DNA of 64,000 bases from Dugong dugon (lineage: Eukaryota > Chordata > Mammalia > Sirenia > Dugongidae). A program made the translations under genes and the position numbers. Where the stretch lies: positions 5,679,501-5,743,500 of the forward strand of contig CM057465.1 in the NCBI GenBank assembly GCA_030035585.1. Reading direction: 5' to 3'. Below the pieces are notes generated by a model. The model did no database searches and had not been told where the DNA came from. It was given only the letters and a program-made list of their open reading frames with translations. Of this stretch, positions 55,619 through 64,000 are shown in pieces; position 1 is the first letter of the stretch; each line of letters begins with the position of its first letter.

Positions 55619-56210
55619 GGAGGAATGGATGTATTTTACCTCCGACGAGAATTTCATCTTCCATCTCGTAAAACTGGCTCCTTTTCTAGGTTCTAATTTT
55701 TAATGGCTCTATCTTGTCTTTCAGAAGTTTCATTCTTGAAGAAACCACACCAGACTTGACATCACAATGGGCACCTTCCAAAATACCTGGAAAACATGTC
55801 TGACTCAGACAGCGCATGTTTGAGTCATTGGCTCCAAACGGAGCATCTGAGCACTTCCTAGTTAGCATGGTCTTCTGCCATGGATACATTTGTTCCCTTG
55901 GCTTTTATTTTTATTTTTTTCTCCTCCTGGAATCTTCCTTCTCTTCTTCTAAGTCTTATATCCTATTAGTATTAGAGATCATCAGCCGTCCTTAGACGTG
56001 GTTAAATATTCACCTTCACTTAGACTTCTGACCCAGACCCTAACAGCTACCATCACTAGATTCATCTAAGCAAAGAGAAAGGAGCAAGGGAAAAAAGCCT
56101 ACATGTTTCCAGGGTGAAAGCAATACACCATAGTCACGTCTTCTTATACTGACGTCCTGCTGAATACTCTCTGCACTCTAACTACACACGAAGTCTGGGA
56201 CTCTGAACGA
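55619..56210. other. Intron, no feature recognised
   Basis: Apparently unique, pyrimidine-rich at 55900-55960. No gene visible. Confidence 0.4.
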
Positions 56211-56211
56211 A

Positions 56212-56406
56212 TTGTTGTTGTTAGGTGCTTCTGAGTCGTTTTCAACTCGTTGCACCCCATGGAACAGAGTCGAGCTACCCCATAGGCTGTAATCTTTACA
56301 GAAGCAGATCGCCAGGTCTTTCTCCCATGGAACTGCTGGGTGGGCTTGAGCTGCCAACCAAAAGGTTGGCAGCTGAGCACTTAACTGTTTGTGCCACCAG
56401 GGCTCC
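56212..56406 (-). mobile_element. AfroSINE
   Basis: ttgttgttgttaggtgcttc to gtttgtgccaccagggctcc. Confidence 0.87.
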
Positions 56407-56532
56407 TGGAATGAATTATTCCTGCTCTTATTTGAAAGCTCTCCATGGAAACCCTCCTCCGGTCACTGTCTGCTGTCAAACCCACCAACACTGACTACTT
56501 CTTATTGCTTCTCTGGCCCTTACAATCTTTGG

Positions 56533-56722
56533 TTTTTAGGCTGGTCGATCCCTCGGTGGTAAATGGCTCGTGCTTGACTACTAACCAAAAGGTCGGCGGT
56601 TTGAACCCACCCAGCAGTGCCACAGAGAAAAGGCCTGGCAATCTGCTTCTGTAAAGATTACAGCCGGAAAAAAAAAAAACCCTATGGAGTTATGACTCGA
56701 CGGCGACAGGTTTGGTTAGCGG
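56533..56722 (+). mobile_element. AfroSINE
   Basis: gatccctcggtggtaaatgg, aaaggtcggcggtttgaacc, an A-run at 56669, and tail ttatgactcgacggcgacag. Confidence 0.87.
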
Positions 56723-57139
56723 AGGGTCAGCAGCGCTTCCTTCACCGGCTCCCTTGGAGCTCCCCACCCCACCCCAGCCCCCACCTCTGAGGGCCCGCAT
56801 CACCTTTGCCTTACCTGAGCCTCCTAGAATCCTCTTTCTCCGGTTTGGACAAACGCTCGAGGCACCAATGTGTCCACCCCCACAGTCTTGTTACCACTTG
56901 TCCCTCAGATTCTTTTCACCTGTCGGTACTGGCCTTGTCTCTCAAGCGTCAACCGCTTCAATGTCTTTTCAGTATCCCTGACCTTCCTCTTCTTCCTCCT
57001 CTCTTTTCTCAAAGCCGCCTTCTTAGGCTCTTGCTTTCCATTAAATGCTCACCTGCAACTGGGCTGCACCACTGAACTTTTTTGCTCATTTTAAACTACT
57101 TGCCTCTGAAGGCGTGCTCACTGACTATACAGAATTTGG
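56723..57139. other. Intron, no gene recognised
   Basis: C- and T-rich. Several short frames without recognisable domains. An L2 flavour at 56830-57050 is possible. Confidence 0.35.
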
Positions 57140-57300
57140 TGATTTATTTACTTATTTTGTTTTTTATTGTGATAAAACATACATAACAAAACATACGCCA
57201 TCTCAACAACTTCTACACGTATGGTCCAGTGACATTGATGACATTCTTCAAGTTGTGCAGCCATTCTTGATATCTTTTTCCAGATCATTCCACCAGAATT
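57140..57300 (-). mobile_element. Old L1 3' end
   Basis: Antisense: ttttttattgtgataaaaca, tacataacaaaacatacgcc, gttgtgcagccattcttgat. Confidence 0.6.
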
Positions 57301-57944
57301 AGGTCTGTTTTTATGATTTGAGAATGACAGCAGGAGAATATCTTCCTTCCTGGAAAACGGCCTCAAAAAAGGAAGCTTTTCTCAGGAAAGAAGACCACGA
57401 AGGTCATGTTCTGAACTTTCGTGCACTTTTGATCACCTACTTGTGACTCACTGGGTGTGCTAGGCAGACACAGCAAACCAAAGTCCCCTTGCCTAGTGTG
57501 GTAACCGATTCTATAACATTTTTCAAAGCGGCGAAAAAAAAGGCAATCATGATACTCAGACAAGATCCTCCCTGCAGTGATCCTAAAATCCAAGGAATAT
57601 GGCAAACACACCAAATACCGCCCTGTTTGATTCCACTGCAAATAACTTTCACGCATCGAGAGATGATTCAGCTTAAACCAAAACTCACATTTCCCTGAAC
57701 AATGTTTCTCTTAAGCACCATGCACGTTAACCCCATTCCCAACACACAGATAGAAAAACAGAAACAGAGAGTAAGCAGACAAGAGACTAACCCAGTTATC
57801 AAGCTTTACCATAAAATGCTCATATGAGACTGTCACCTGGAATTTACCACGTTTATTCAATCTCCAGGGCAGTATTTACCTTAGGCTGCCAGTCTAGTAG
57901 ATGTCAACTTGTTTGATAAAGAAAGTGCTTACAACACTTGAAAG
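57301..57944. other. Intron, no feature recognised
   Basis: No repeat recognised. Ends next to the candidate terminal exon. Confidence 0.4.
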
Positions 57945-57964
57945 ATAGCTCCAATAAAAATCAC

Positions 57965-58266
57965 TTTATTTAACATAGACATAATAGAAGAAAACTTGCT
58001 TTCAGCTCATCAAGATTTTGACCCTGCAATCCTGTGCTTTACAACAAGCCATATCCCTTCGTTGTAAATCTGTATTAAAACTCTCACGTAAGGCAGCTGC
58101 TAACGTCTTAGGATACTCAGGAAGGGACACATCCATATGTTGATCTTGAAATAACTGGGTCACTTTTACTCTAGCCTGGTGATCCATCACCTCATTCCGG
58201 TTATCACGTACCCCCAGGCTATTTAAGTTACGAAAGGCTGCTGGAAAACTCGGGGTCTCAGGCACT
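57965..58266 (-). other. Unrecognised candidate terminal exon with poly(A) signal
   Basis: On the minus strand a strong acceptor-like tract (CCCTTTTTTTTTC, then TTTTCATTTTTAAG) ends at 58267. It is followed by 87 open codons (58265-58005), a TGA stop at 58004-58002, and an AATAAA signal at 57970-57965 only 32 bases past the stop. The predicted peptide runs from VPETPSFPAAF to CRVKILMS, is soluble-looking with mixed charge, and has no motif I can name. It contains no repeat that I recognise. It could be a terminal exon spliced to upstream PPARA leader exons, the last exon of a nested gene, or a remnant of an old insertion. No function is assigned. Confidence 0.35.
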
Positions 58267-58269
58267 CTT

Positions 58270-58642
58270 AAAAATGAAAAGAAAAAAAAAGGGACGACTA
58301 TATTACTTATTCAACTCTATAATAATTTAAAAGTGTTCATACGAAGCTTCATTAACTCTGAGTCAGTCACTGTGTTCGAAATGATACTCTCTAGGGTTAC
58401 CTTGCTGTCTCCTCTTTACTTGCAAACCTCTCAACGTGGAACGAGATACAATCAGTCTGATGAGCAACGCACACGGAACACAGATTTAATCATACCAGAA
58501 CATACTGAATCACTGTTTGCTCTAATTTCTCCTGTACACACTTCAGCTTCACAATTACAGCGGAAGCAGGACCCTGGTCCACGTAAACATAAGGACTCCC
58601 CAGCCTCCAAGGATTTTTTAAAAACTTCCCTTTCTTTCCTAC
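58270..58642. other. Intron, upstream flank of the candidate exon
   Basis: The plus strand has an open frame over 58333-58640 (for example SQLQRKQDPGPRKHKD), with no family I can name. No repeat recognised. Confidence 0.3.
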
Positions 58643-58854
58643 AGAGCCTCCGGGTGGCACAAATGGTTTGTGATCCACTACTAATAGACAGGTTGGCGTT
58701 CAAACCCACCCAGTGGTGCTGCAGAAGAAAAGCCTGGCAATCTGCTTCCAAAAGGCTTATAGCCAAGAAAGCCCTATGGAGCAGTTCTACTCTGTACCAC
58801 ACGGTGTTGCCATGAGGCAGAATCAACTCCATGGCAATGGATTTGGTTTGGGTT
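58643..58854 (+). mobile_element. AfroSINE with 12-base target duplication
   Basis: agagcctccgggtggcacaa to atggcaatggatttggtttg. Flanked by perfect TTTCTTTCCTAC at 58631-58642 and 58855-58866. Confidence 0.93.
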
Positions 58855-58875
58855 TTTCTTTCCTACTAAGATGGT

Positions 58876-58995
58876 TATTAAGGAGCCCTAACAGTGCAGT
58901 GGTTAAGCCCTTGTCTGCTAACCGAAAGGTCAGCAGTTCGAACCCACCAGCTGCTCCATGGGAGAAAGACGCAGCAATCTGCTTCCGTAAAGATT
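58876..58995 (+). mobile_element. AfroSINE outer copy, left part
   Basis: ttaaggagccctaacagtgc to tgcttccgtaaagatt. Split by the inverted SINE at 58996-59152. Confidence 0.87.
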
Positions 58996-59152
58996 CCCAC
59001 TGCCGTCAAGTCGGTTCCGACTCATAGCGACCCTACAGGACAGAGTAGAACTGCCCCATAGGGTTTCCAAGGCTGTAATCTCTGCGGGAGCAGACTGCCC
59101 CATCTTTCTCCCGCAGAGTGGCTGGTGGGTTTGAACTGTCGACCTTTTGAAT
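58996..59152 (-). mobile_element. AfroSINE inserted in reverse inside another
   Basis: cccactgccgtcaagtcggt, gtagaactgccccataggg, gtttgaactgtcgacctttt; the head is missing. Confidence 0.85.
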
Positions 59153-59210
59153 AGTGCTTCCTATACAGTCACTATGAGTTGGAATCGACTGGATGGCAAC
59201 AGGGAATAGT
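59153..59210 (+). mobile_element. AfroSINE outer copy, right part
   Basis: acagtcactatgagttggaa, tcgactggatggcaacaggg. Confidence 0.8.
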
Positions 59211-59648
59211 GGTGGTGGGGGAGACAGTTGTTTGGGATTTGAAATCCATGATCTTGCAGAAAGAAACAGCATTTTATTTGATTAGATTCTCAGGCCATCT
59301 CACTTAACACACAACTACCCCAGACACAGTATCCACTGCAATCACCAGCCTGGCGACACTGTTGCAACAGGCACGAGAGTGGAAGTCCAGCACCGCGTGT
59401 GGGGACACGCCTGCACAAAACTGACTGCAAAACTGGCTCCTGCTGTCCTCAGCGTGAGGGAAGCTGAAAAACACCGAGGGGAAGTCCTGCCGGGGCAGGA
59501 GAAGGCTGCCACCTTTACTTGTTTTGAGGGTACCCCCCGCCAGCCCCCATCCACATCTGAGGACTGGAATTGAACACAGACGCATCAATAAATCCTCATT
59601 GAACTGTGTTCCGTTCATCATTTACTTATTCTTCGAACATTTACAAGT

Positions 59649-59860
59649 ACCCACTGGTGGTGCAGTGGTTAAGGGCTTGGCTGCTAATTGAAAGGTTGGT
59701 GGTTCGCACCCACCCAGCAGCTCCCCAGGAGAAAGACCTGGCCATCTGCTCCCATAAAGATGACAGTCTAGGAAACCCTATGGGGCTGTTCTACTCTGTC
59801 ACATGGGGTTGCTAGGAGCTGAAATCAACTCAACAGCACCCAACAACAACAACAAAGTAT
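59649..59860 (+). mobile_element. AfroSINE
   Basis: tacccactggtggtgcagtg, ttggtggttcgcacccaccc, gaaatcaactcaacagcacc, with a CAA tail. Confidence 0.88.
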
Positions 59861-59864
59861 CACA

Positions 59865-59965
59865 ATGGATTTAAACATATCAACAATCATGAAAATGGCA
59901 GAGGACTGGGCAATGTTTCATTCTGTTGTACATAAGGTCGCCATGAGTCAGAGCAACCAAGTATG
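59865..59965 (+). mobile_element. RTE LINE 3'-end scrap
   Basis: atcatgaaaatggcagagga, caatgtttcattctgttgta, cataaggtcgccatgagtca. Confidence 0.75.
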
Positions 59966-59999
59966 AAGCACCAACAGGGCAAAAATGAATGGGACGGAA

Positions 60000-62268
60000 T
60001 CTCTGCTGACGGTGAGTTAGCGTCGGCGGGCAGTTAGACAAACTGCGAGGCCTGATGCAAAGCAGCTCCTAGGAATGGTTCGAGAAGGTCCTGTCTGAGG
60101 CCAGATGGGAGCACTTCTAACCACGGGGAGTCCGGGCAGATTTCACTAAGCCTGCCTTTCAGGAGATCCTCTAGGATGAAGAGCAACCCTTTGCTAGGAT
60201 CTGTATATAACCTAGATAAACCTGAGTAAGGATCACTGCAAATGTAGCGCCACCAAAAGCTGAAGTCACGTTTACATTCAAAAGAAACAGAGCCCACGTG
60301 TAACGCTTTTGTCCTACTAGGGGAGAATTCTCGCTCACTATTCAAAAATGGAAACGTTCGGTGTGTACGGAGGGGCATGCTGTGTTTCTTTCCGAAAGCC
60401 CTAAAAAAATCCTAAGACAGCTGGAGCCAAGATCACACAGGTCTCAGAGCTGGCCTCACGAGAAACACAGACAGCCTCTGTCCGGCAGGTGTCCTTCCTC
60501 TGAGATACCGCTACGAGTTAGAATCACCTGGACAGCAGTGGGAATCTTTATGGAAGCAGATTACCTCCTGGGACGTGCGTGGTTTTTCACACTTTACAAA
60601 GCGTCTCCACATAAGCTGCCATTGCTGAGCTTCACAACCTTTCAGGAAGGAACTGTTTTCTGATGAAAAAACAGCAGTTTGGAAAGGTGGGTAAAGGTCC
60701 TGGGGCCTGGCCGCTCAGGAACTAGAATCCAAATCTGGTATAAATGATCCAGCCCCTTTCCCACTGCACCAAGCTGCCCCCTGGTGCAAACCAAAATCTT
60801 CAATGACTTCTGCTACAGGCTGACCTCGAACCAAATGCAGGTTCATCACCAAAAATAGAGACAAGAAATAAGCCTTTCACTTTTTGAAGAGCGCAAACTC
60901 TTTCACGGCATCAGAACATCACGACTAGAAGATGCTACATTATTACATACTCTAGAGGACAGAGAAAGAACACACCTCCAAACAGAGAGCACATCAGACT
61001 AGGTGCCAGTCTGTTACCGGAGAACAGACCCGGTGACTCACACACACACAGAGTGTTCCTTCCAGCCATCAGCTCCGCACGGACCAGACGGAAGTACTCC
61101 GAGGAAGAGACAGGGCTTTGAAGTATGGTCCACTTAGGGCTTTTCCTTCTATTTGCTTTTTGACTTCAAAGTGCCTTTAACATCCAAATTGTAAATTTAA
61201 ATTCTTCACCTAATTTTCCCTAATCACATTGCCTTGGAGGTAATCTGGCTCCTTTTAGTAATTAATAAGATTGAAACAGTAGTTACAGCAAATGCCTTTC
61301 CTACAAACAGGAACTCTGCCTTTTGTTTTTTTTTGAAACATCTATGGAACATTTACAAAATTGACACTACACAGAGCCGCCAAAAAGAGAAAGAAAAGCA
61401 GAGGCCCTCAGATTCTGAAAAAGCAGAAATTACATAGGCCACATCCTCTGACCGAATGCGACAAAATTCGCATAAGGGTTCCACAAAAAGGCCAGCCCCT
61501 TGAAGGTTAAAACCCCCATCTGCTGTCATTAAGAATATATCCATTCACACACACAGGGCAAAAACTGTGGGAGCGGAAATGAAGAGAATTTGGATGTTTA
61601 AATTCTGTTACAAGTCTGGCAAACATGAGCTACTGAAAAGAGCTATTTTATGATTATAGGATGCCCTTATTGTATGTTTAACATGTGGGAAAAGAGAGAA
61701 AACATTTTTTTTCCCCCTACCATTAGCTCATCTACTTTGACTGCAAAGTTGCGTAGAATTTAGTCAGGTGCACTGTCTCCAGAGAACATGAAGTGTTTCT
61801 GGTCTTCCACGGACAGTGACCACACAAACCGTATCATTTGGCGACTTCTTCAGGCTCCCCAGCCCTGGCTGCTGGCAGTTCTAGAACTTTCCTACTATCT
61901 CAAGAAGCCATCTGCTTAACCTTCACATTAGGATTAGAACAGCTAAGAAACAGCATGCTGCTGGGCGGTAGTATCTACAGGTTAAGCGACCACTAATAAC
62001 AGCATTTTCAGATACCTTATCTAGTTATAAATTACGGGAAACCAGCCTCTGACAGAGAAGTGAAGTTCTTCCCGAAACCGACACATTAACCCAGGACTTT
62101 ATAAGAAAGAATACGTCCCATTTTATCTTAGCTGAAAAGCACTGAAACCGTATTTGACGATGCCTCATAAAGTGGAAATAATCATTAACAGCCAAACTGC
62201 TGATGGGCAGAACTAAACACTTAACTCTTCGGATGCGGAACCCTCTGTAAAGCCAATCTTCCATTTAC
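60000..62268. other. Repeat-poor block next to PPARA exon 2
   Basis: About 2.3 kb. I recognise only a tiny AfroSINE scrap (about 60511-60546, accgctacgagttagaatca), a faint MIR-like piece at 60680-60780, and a short CA run at 61039-61049. No coding frame is convincing. It is the first part of the long intron, where regulatory elements would be plausible. Confidence 0.45.
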
Positions 62269-62349
62269 CTGTGATGGCGACGTCTTGGTTCTGAGATTAT
62301 CTTGCCACAACTGTTACTTCACGGGGAAGGCAGGGCCTTTAGCTTCAGC
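62269..62349 (-). other. PPARA: PPARA non-coding exon 2 (5' UTR)
   Basis: An 81-base exon that begins GCTGAAGCT after a pyrimidine-rich acceptor ending CTGCCAAG, and ends GCCATCACAG before the donor GTAAATGG (62268-62261). It contains GTTGTGGCAAGA and ATCTCAGAAC, which line up with the human PPARA second non-coding exon (about 84 bases) as I remember it, including both ends. It contains no ATG on the minus strand that would compete with the main start. Confidence 0.85.
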
Positions 62350-63355
62350 CTTGGCAGCAAGAAGGTAAAGGAGGAAATTATTACGATATGTTCTCTGGAC
62401 TCCCCCCAACTCTCCACCAACGTGCAAGAGGATAGTCACTGTGACAGAGGCTACGGCATGGCAGGATCGTTCCCACAAAAACCCTTTGCCCCTGCTCCTG
62501 CGCCCAGTTTCTCAGCGCACTCTTTGGCCGGCAGCCCGGGGGGTGGGGGGTGGGACATGGGGAGGGCAGGGCTGGCGCTGGGGCGTGGGGATGTGCAGCC
62601 CCAAGGTCCCATAACGCCCCGCGAAGCCCACGACACTCTACAACCATGTCCTTTTCTTAGAAAGAATCTTGACATTTGTGGCACACTTTCCCCTCTTTCA
62701 ATTTGAAAAGGAGAGCAAAGCAGGGCTGAGCAGCTGTCCCCTGCGTCGGGACAGGCGTGGGGCAGAACTGCCGCCCCTTCCTCCAGCACCCCTGCACCCC
62801 TCTGGCTCCACTGCGCCCCGCGGGCCAAGGCGCCGAGAGGCCCGGGTTCGGAAGGTCGTGGCGCGGCCTTCGCAGAAACCCACGCGACCCGTCGGGGCCT
62901 GCGCGGGCTCGCCCGTCGGAACCGGGCACGGCAACAGCGCCTGCCCCGGGCGGTGCAGGGCGCAGGGAGACCGTGTCTCCAAGGCGGCCCGCGGCCCGGG
63001 CGCAAACGCGCCGGGAGTTTCTTCCGTAGACCCGGCGCGAGCACTTGCCTCCCCGGGGCTAGTGGCCGGTCCGCGGGGTTGCCCGCTTTGGGGGCCTTAG
63101 GGGTCTCAGGAACACTCTCAGGTCGGTGACACCAGGACCTCCGCGTAGCCCCCGCCTCCGGCGGACGAGGACGCGGGGTGCCGGGCCCGGCCAGGCGCTC
63201 CGAGTGAGGCCGAGCAGGGCGCCCGAGGCCGGGGTCCCCGCCCGAGCCCGCGTCCCGCGCGCATGCGCCGCGCCGTTCCTTCGCCGCCTACCCCGCGCCT
63301 CGCGCCCGGATCCCCGCGCCCCGCGCCCCGCGTCCCGCGCCCCCGCGCCGGGCAC
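62350..63355 (-). other. PPARA: PPARA intron 1 (about 1.0 kb)
   Basis: Begins GTGCCCGG and ends CTGCCAAG on the minus strand. Mostly CpG island at its 5' end; no transposon was recognised. A G-rich run lies at 62538-62560 on the plus strand. Confidence 0.7.
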
Positions 63356-63470
63356 CTGAGCGGCTGCCGCTGCCACCGGGCCTCCTGGCGGAAGCGCCGA
63401 GGAGGCGGCGCCGGGAGGGCGCTACCGGCCGCCTCCGCCCCGCCCGCCGCGTCCCGGCGCCAACCCCGCC
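63356..63470 (-). other. PPARA: PPARA non-coding exon 1 (5' UTR), start estimated
   Basis: GC-rich first exon inside the CpG island. The 3' end is set at 63356 by CCGCTCAG followed by GTGCCCGG (donor GT at 63355-63354). The minus-strand stretch 63445-63385 (GGGGCGGAGGCGGCCGGTAG, then CGGCGCCGCCTCCT) matches the human PPARA first exon as I remember it. The upstream end is not defined by sequence; 63470 is a guess within about 60 bases. Confidence 0.7.
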
Positions 63471-63660
63471 CGCGCCCCGCGCCCCCCGGTCCGCCCCCGG
63501 CTGCGGCACGCGCCGCCCCCCACCTCCCGGCGCCCTCCCCGCACCCTCCCCAGGCCGCCGCTCGGAAGCCCCGCCCCGGGCCCGGCGGACACACCCCCGC
63601 ACGGCCGCGCGCGATTGGCCGCGCGCGGGGGCGGGGCGCGCCGGGGTGTCCCACCTAGTG
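63471..63660 (-). promoter_or_regulatory. PPARA: PPARA core promoter: CCAAT box and GC boxes, no TATA box
   Basis: Upstream of exon 1 the minus strand has a CCAAT box at 63618-63614 (plus-strand GATTGG) flanked by CGCGCG runs. An Sp1-type GC box lies at about 63627-63638 (gggggcggggcg), with several CCGCCC motifs at 63590-63420. No TATA box is seen. This is the usual form of a CpG-island promoter with dispersed start sites. Motif calls are from reading the sequence only. Confidence 0.6.
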
Positions 63661-63669
63661 CCCGCGACC

Positions 63670-63740
63670 AAGGGACCAGCGGGTAAACTGAGGCCGAGCG
63701 CGCGGGGACTGCTCAAGGTCGCCCGGCAGGGGCCCTTTCC
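63670..63740 (+). repeat. MIR-like remnant in the CpG island
   Basis: Reads taaactgaggccgagcg, then ctgctcaaggtcgcccggca, which follows the MIR core motif (aactgaggcacagagagg, then cttgctcaaggtcacacagc). It sits about 200 bases upstream of exon 1. Confidence 0.5.
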
Positions 63741-64000
63741 AGCCTGCGCACCCGGGGACGAGGCACTGGGCGCGGGGAGGTGCCTGGCCGACCCTTGCCA
63801 CGTGGGCGAGGCTCTCCTCCGTGCGCCGGCTCGGTTCAGACTGATGTCCTCCCCGGGGGCCTAGAGCCTCAGGGGTGCGTGGGCGGGGGTGGGGCGGGCG
63901 GGGAAGGACCTTGTCCCCAGGATCCTACCCCAGGATCATTGGGTGCAAAGTGAGGAGAAAAGGGACGCGATCGGGGGCTGTAGGGACTACGCGTCAACAG
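63741..64000. other. Upstream flank of the PPARA promoter
   Basis: G+C-rich; the CpG density falls after about 63900. No upstream gene is visible in the window. Confidence 0.5.

Larger units (their letters stand above)
3883..63470 (-). other. PPARA: PPARA gene, 5' portion (partial)
   Basis: Gene span visible in the window: promoter and exon 1 at the right edge, exon 2, a 58-kb intron, and the start-codon exon at the left. The gene runs off the left side, because no exon for the zinc fingers or the ligand-binding domain is visible below 3883. PPARA is a ligand-activated nuclear receptor that pairs with RXR and controls fatty-acid oxidation genes. The assignment rests on the coding exon, and the two non-coding exons match the human 5' UTR as I remember it. 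The right boundary (transcription start) is an estimate. Confidence 0.9.
62780..63900. promoter_or_regulatory. CpG island around PPARA exon 1
   Basis: The stretch is very rich in G+C and in CG dinucleotides (for example gcgcgcgattggccgcgcgcg near 63607-63627), in sharp contrast with the CpG-poor intron. It covers intron 1, exon 1 and the upstream promoter. Long open frames on both strands here, up to 197 codons on the minus strand at 63044-62451, are explained by stop-codon scarcity in GC-rich DNA. Confidence 0.9.

Noticed and set aside
62451-63044. 197-codon open frame on the minus strand in the CpG island
   Set aside because: Arginine-, proline- and alanine-rich as expected for GC-rich DNA. 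It spans intron 1 of PPARA and has no recognisable domain.
63118-63716. Long overlapping frames on both strands across exon 1 and promoter
   Set aside because: All six frames are open for long distances because stops are rare at this GC content; exon 1 is non-coding by comparison with human.
1-64000. CRISPR array, bacterial operon or phage features
   Set aside because: The dispersed repeats are SINE and LINE copies with introns and a CpG island; nothing prokaryotic is present.

Overview
This is mammalian nuclear DNA, almost certainly from an afrotherian of the paenungulate group (elephant, sirenian or hyrax). It carries about 47 copies of AfroSINE, many RTE-type LINE copies ending in the AfroSINE-like tail (gagtcggaaccgactcgacg, then CAA repeats), and a third family, a SINE with a tRNA-Gly head. 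I cannot name the species from sequence alone.

The window holds the 5' part of one protein-coding gene, PPARA, on the minus strand. Reading from the right: a CpG island (about 62.8-63.9 kb) with a CCAAT box and GC boxes; non-coding exon 1 (donor after 63356); non-coding exon 2 (62349-62269, clean acceptor and donor); an intron of about 58.1 kb; and the exon holding the start codon (4129-3883), which encodes the first 69 residues plus one base and ends in a GTGAGT donor. The DNA-binding-domain exons would lie to the left, outside the window. No other gene can be named. One unexplained candidate terminal exon lies on the same strand at 58266-57965.

The rest is intron, filled by layers of transposons. 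Ancient L2, MIR and old L1 pieces form the base. A Tigger-like DNA transposon relic lies at 47.7-49.3 kb and a short TIR element at 25.5 kb. Above these are lineage-specific L1 copies (several with 3' UTRs), three MaLR-like LTRs and a 1-kb LTR-like insertion. RTE LINE copies and SINEs are scattered over everything. The densest stack is 24-41 kb. Relatively repeat-poor blocks are 11.7-13.4 kb and 60.0-62.3 kb, the latter next to exon 2.

The most informative observations are: (a) the tRNA-Gly SINE is built from the 5' leader and 3' tail of the RTE LINE, and another copy shows a direct 5'-to-3' internal deletion of that LINE; (b) LTRs and AfroSINEs are nested in each other in both directions, so the two were active at overlapping times; (c) an L1 with a classic 5' inversion has matching breakpoints; (d) the 1-kb TGT...ACA insertion with octamer motifs splits an RTE copy. 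Family names come from recognition of the sequence, not from a database search.
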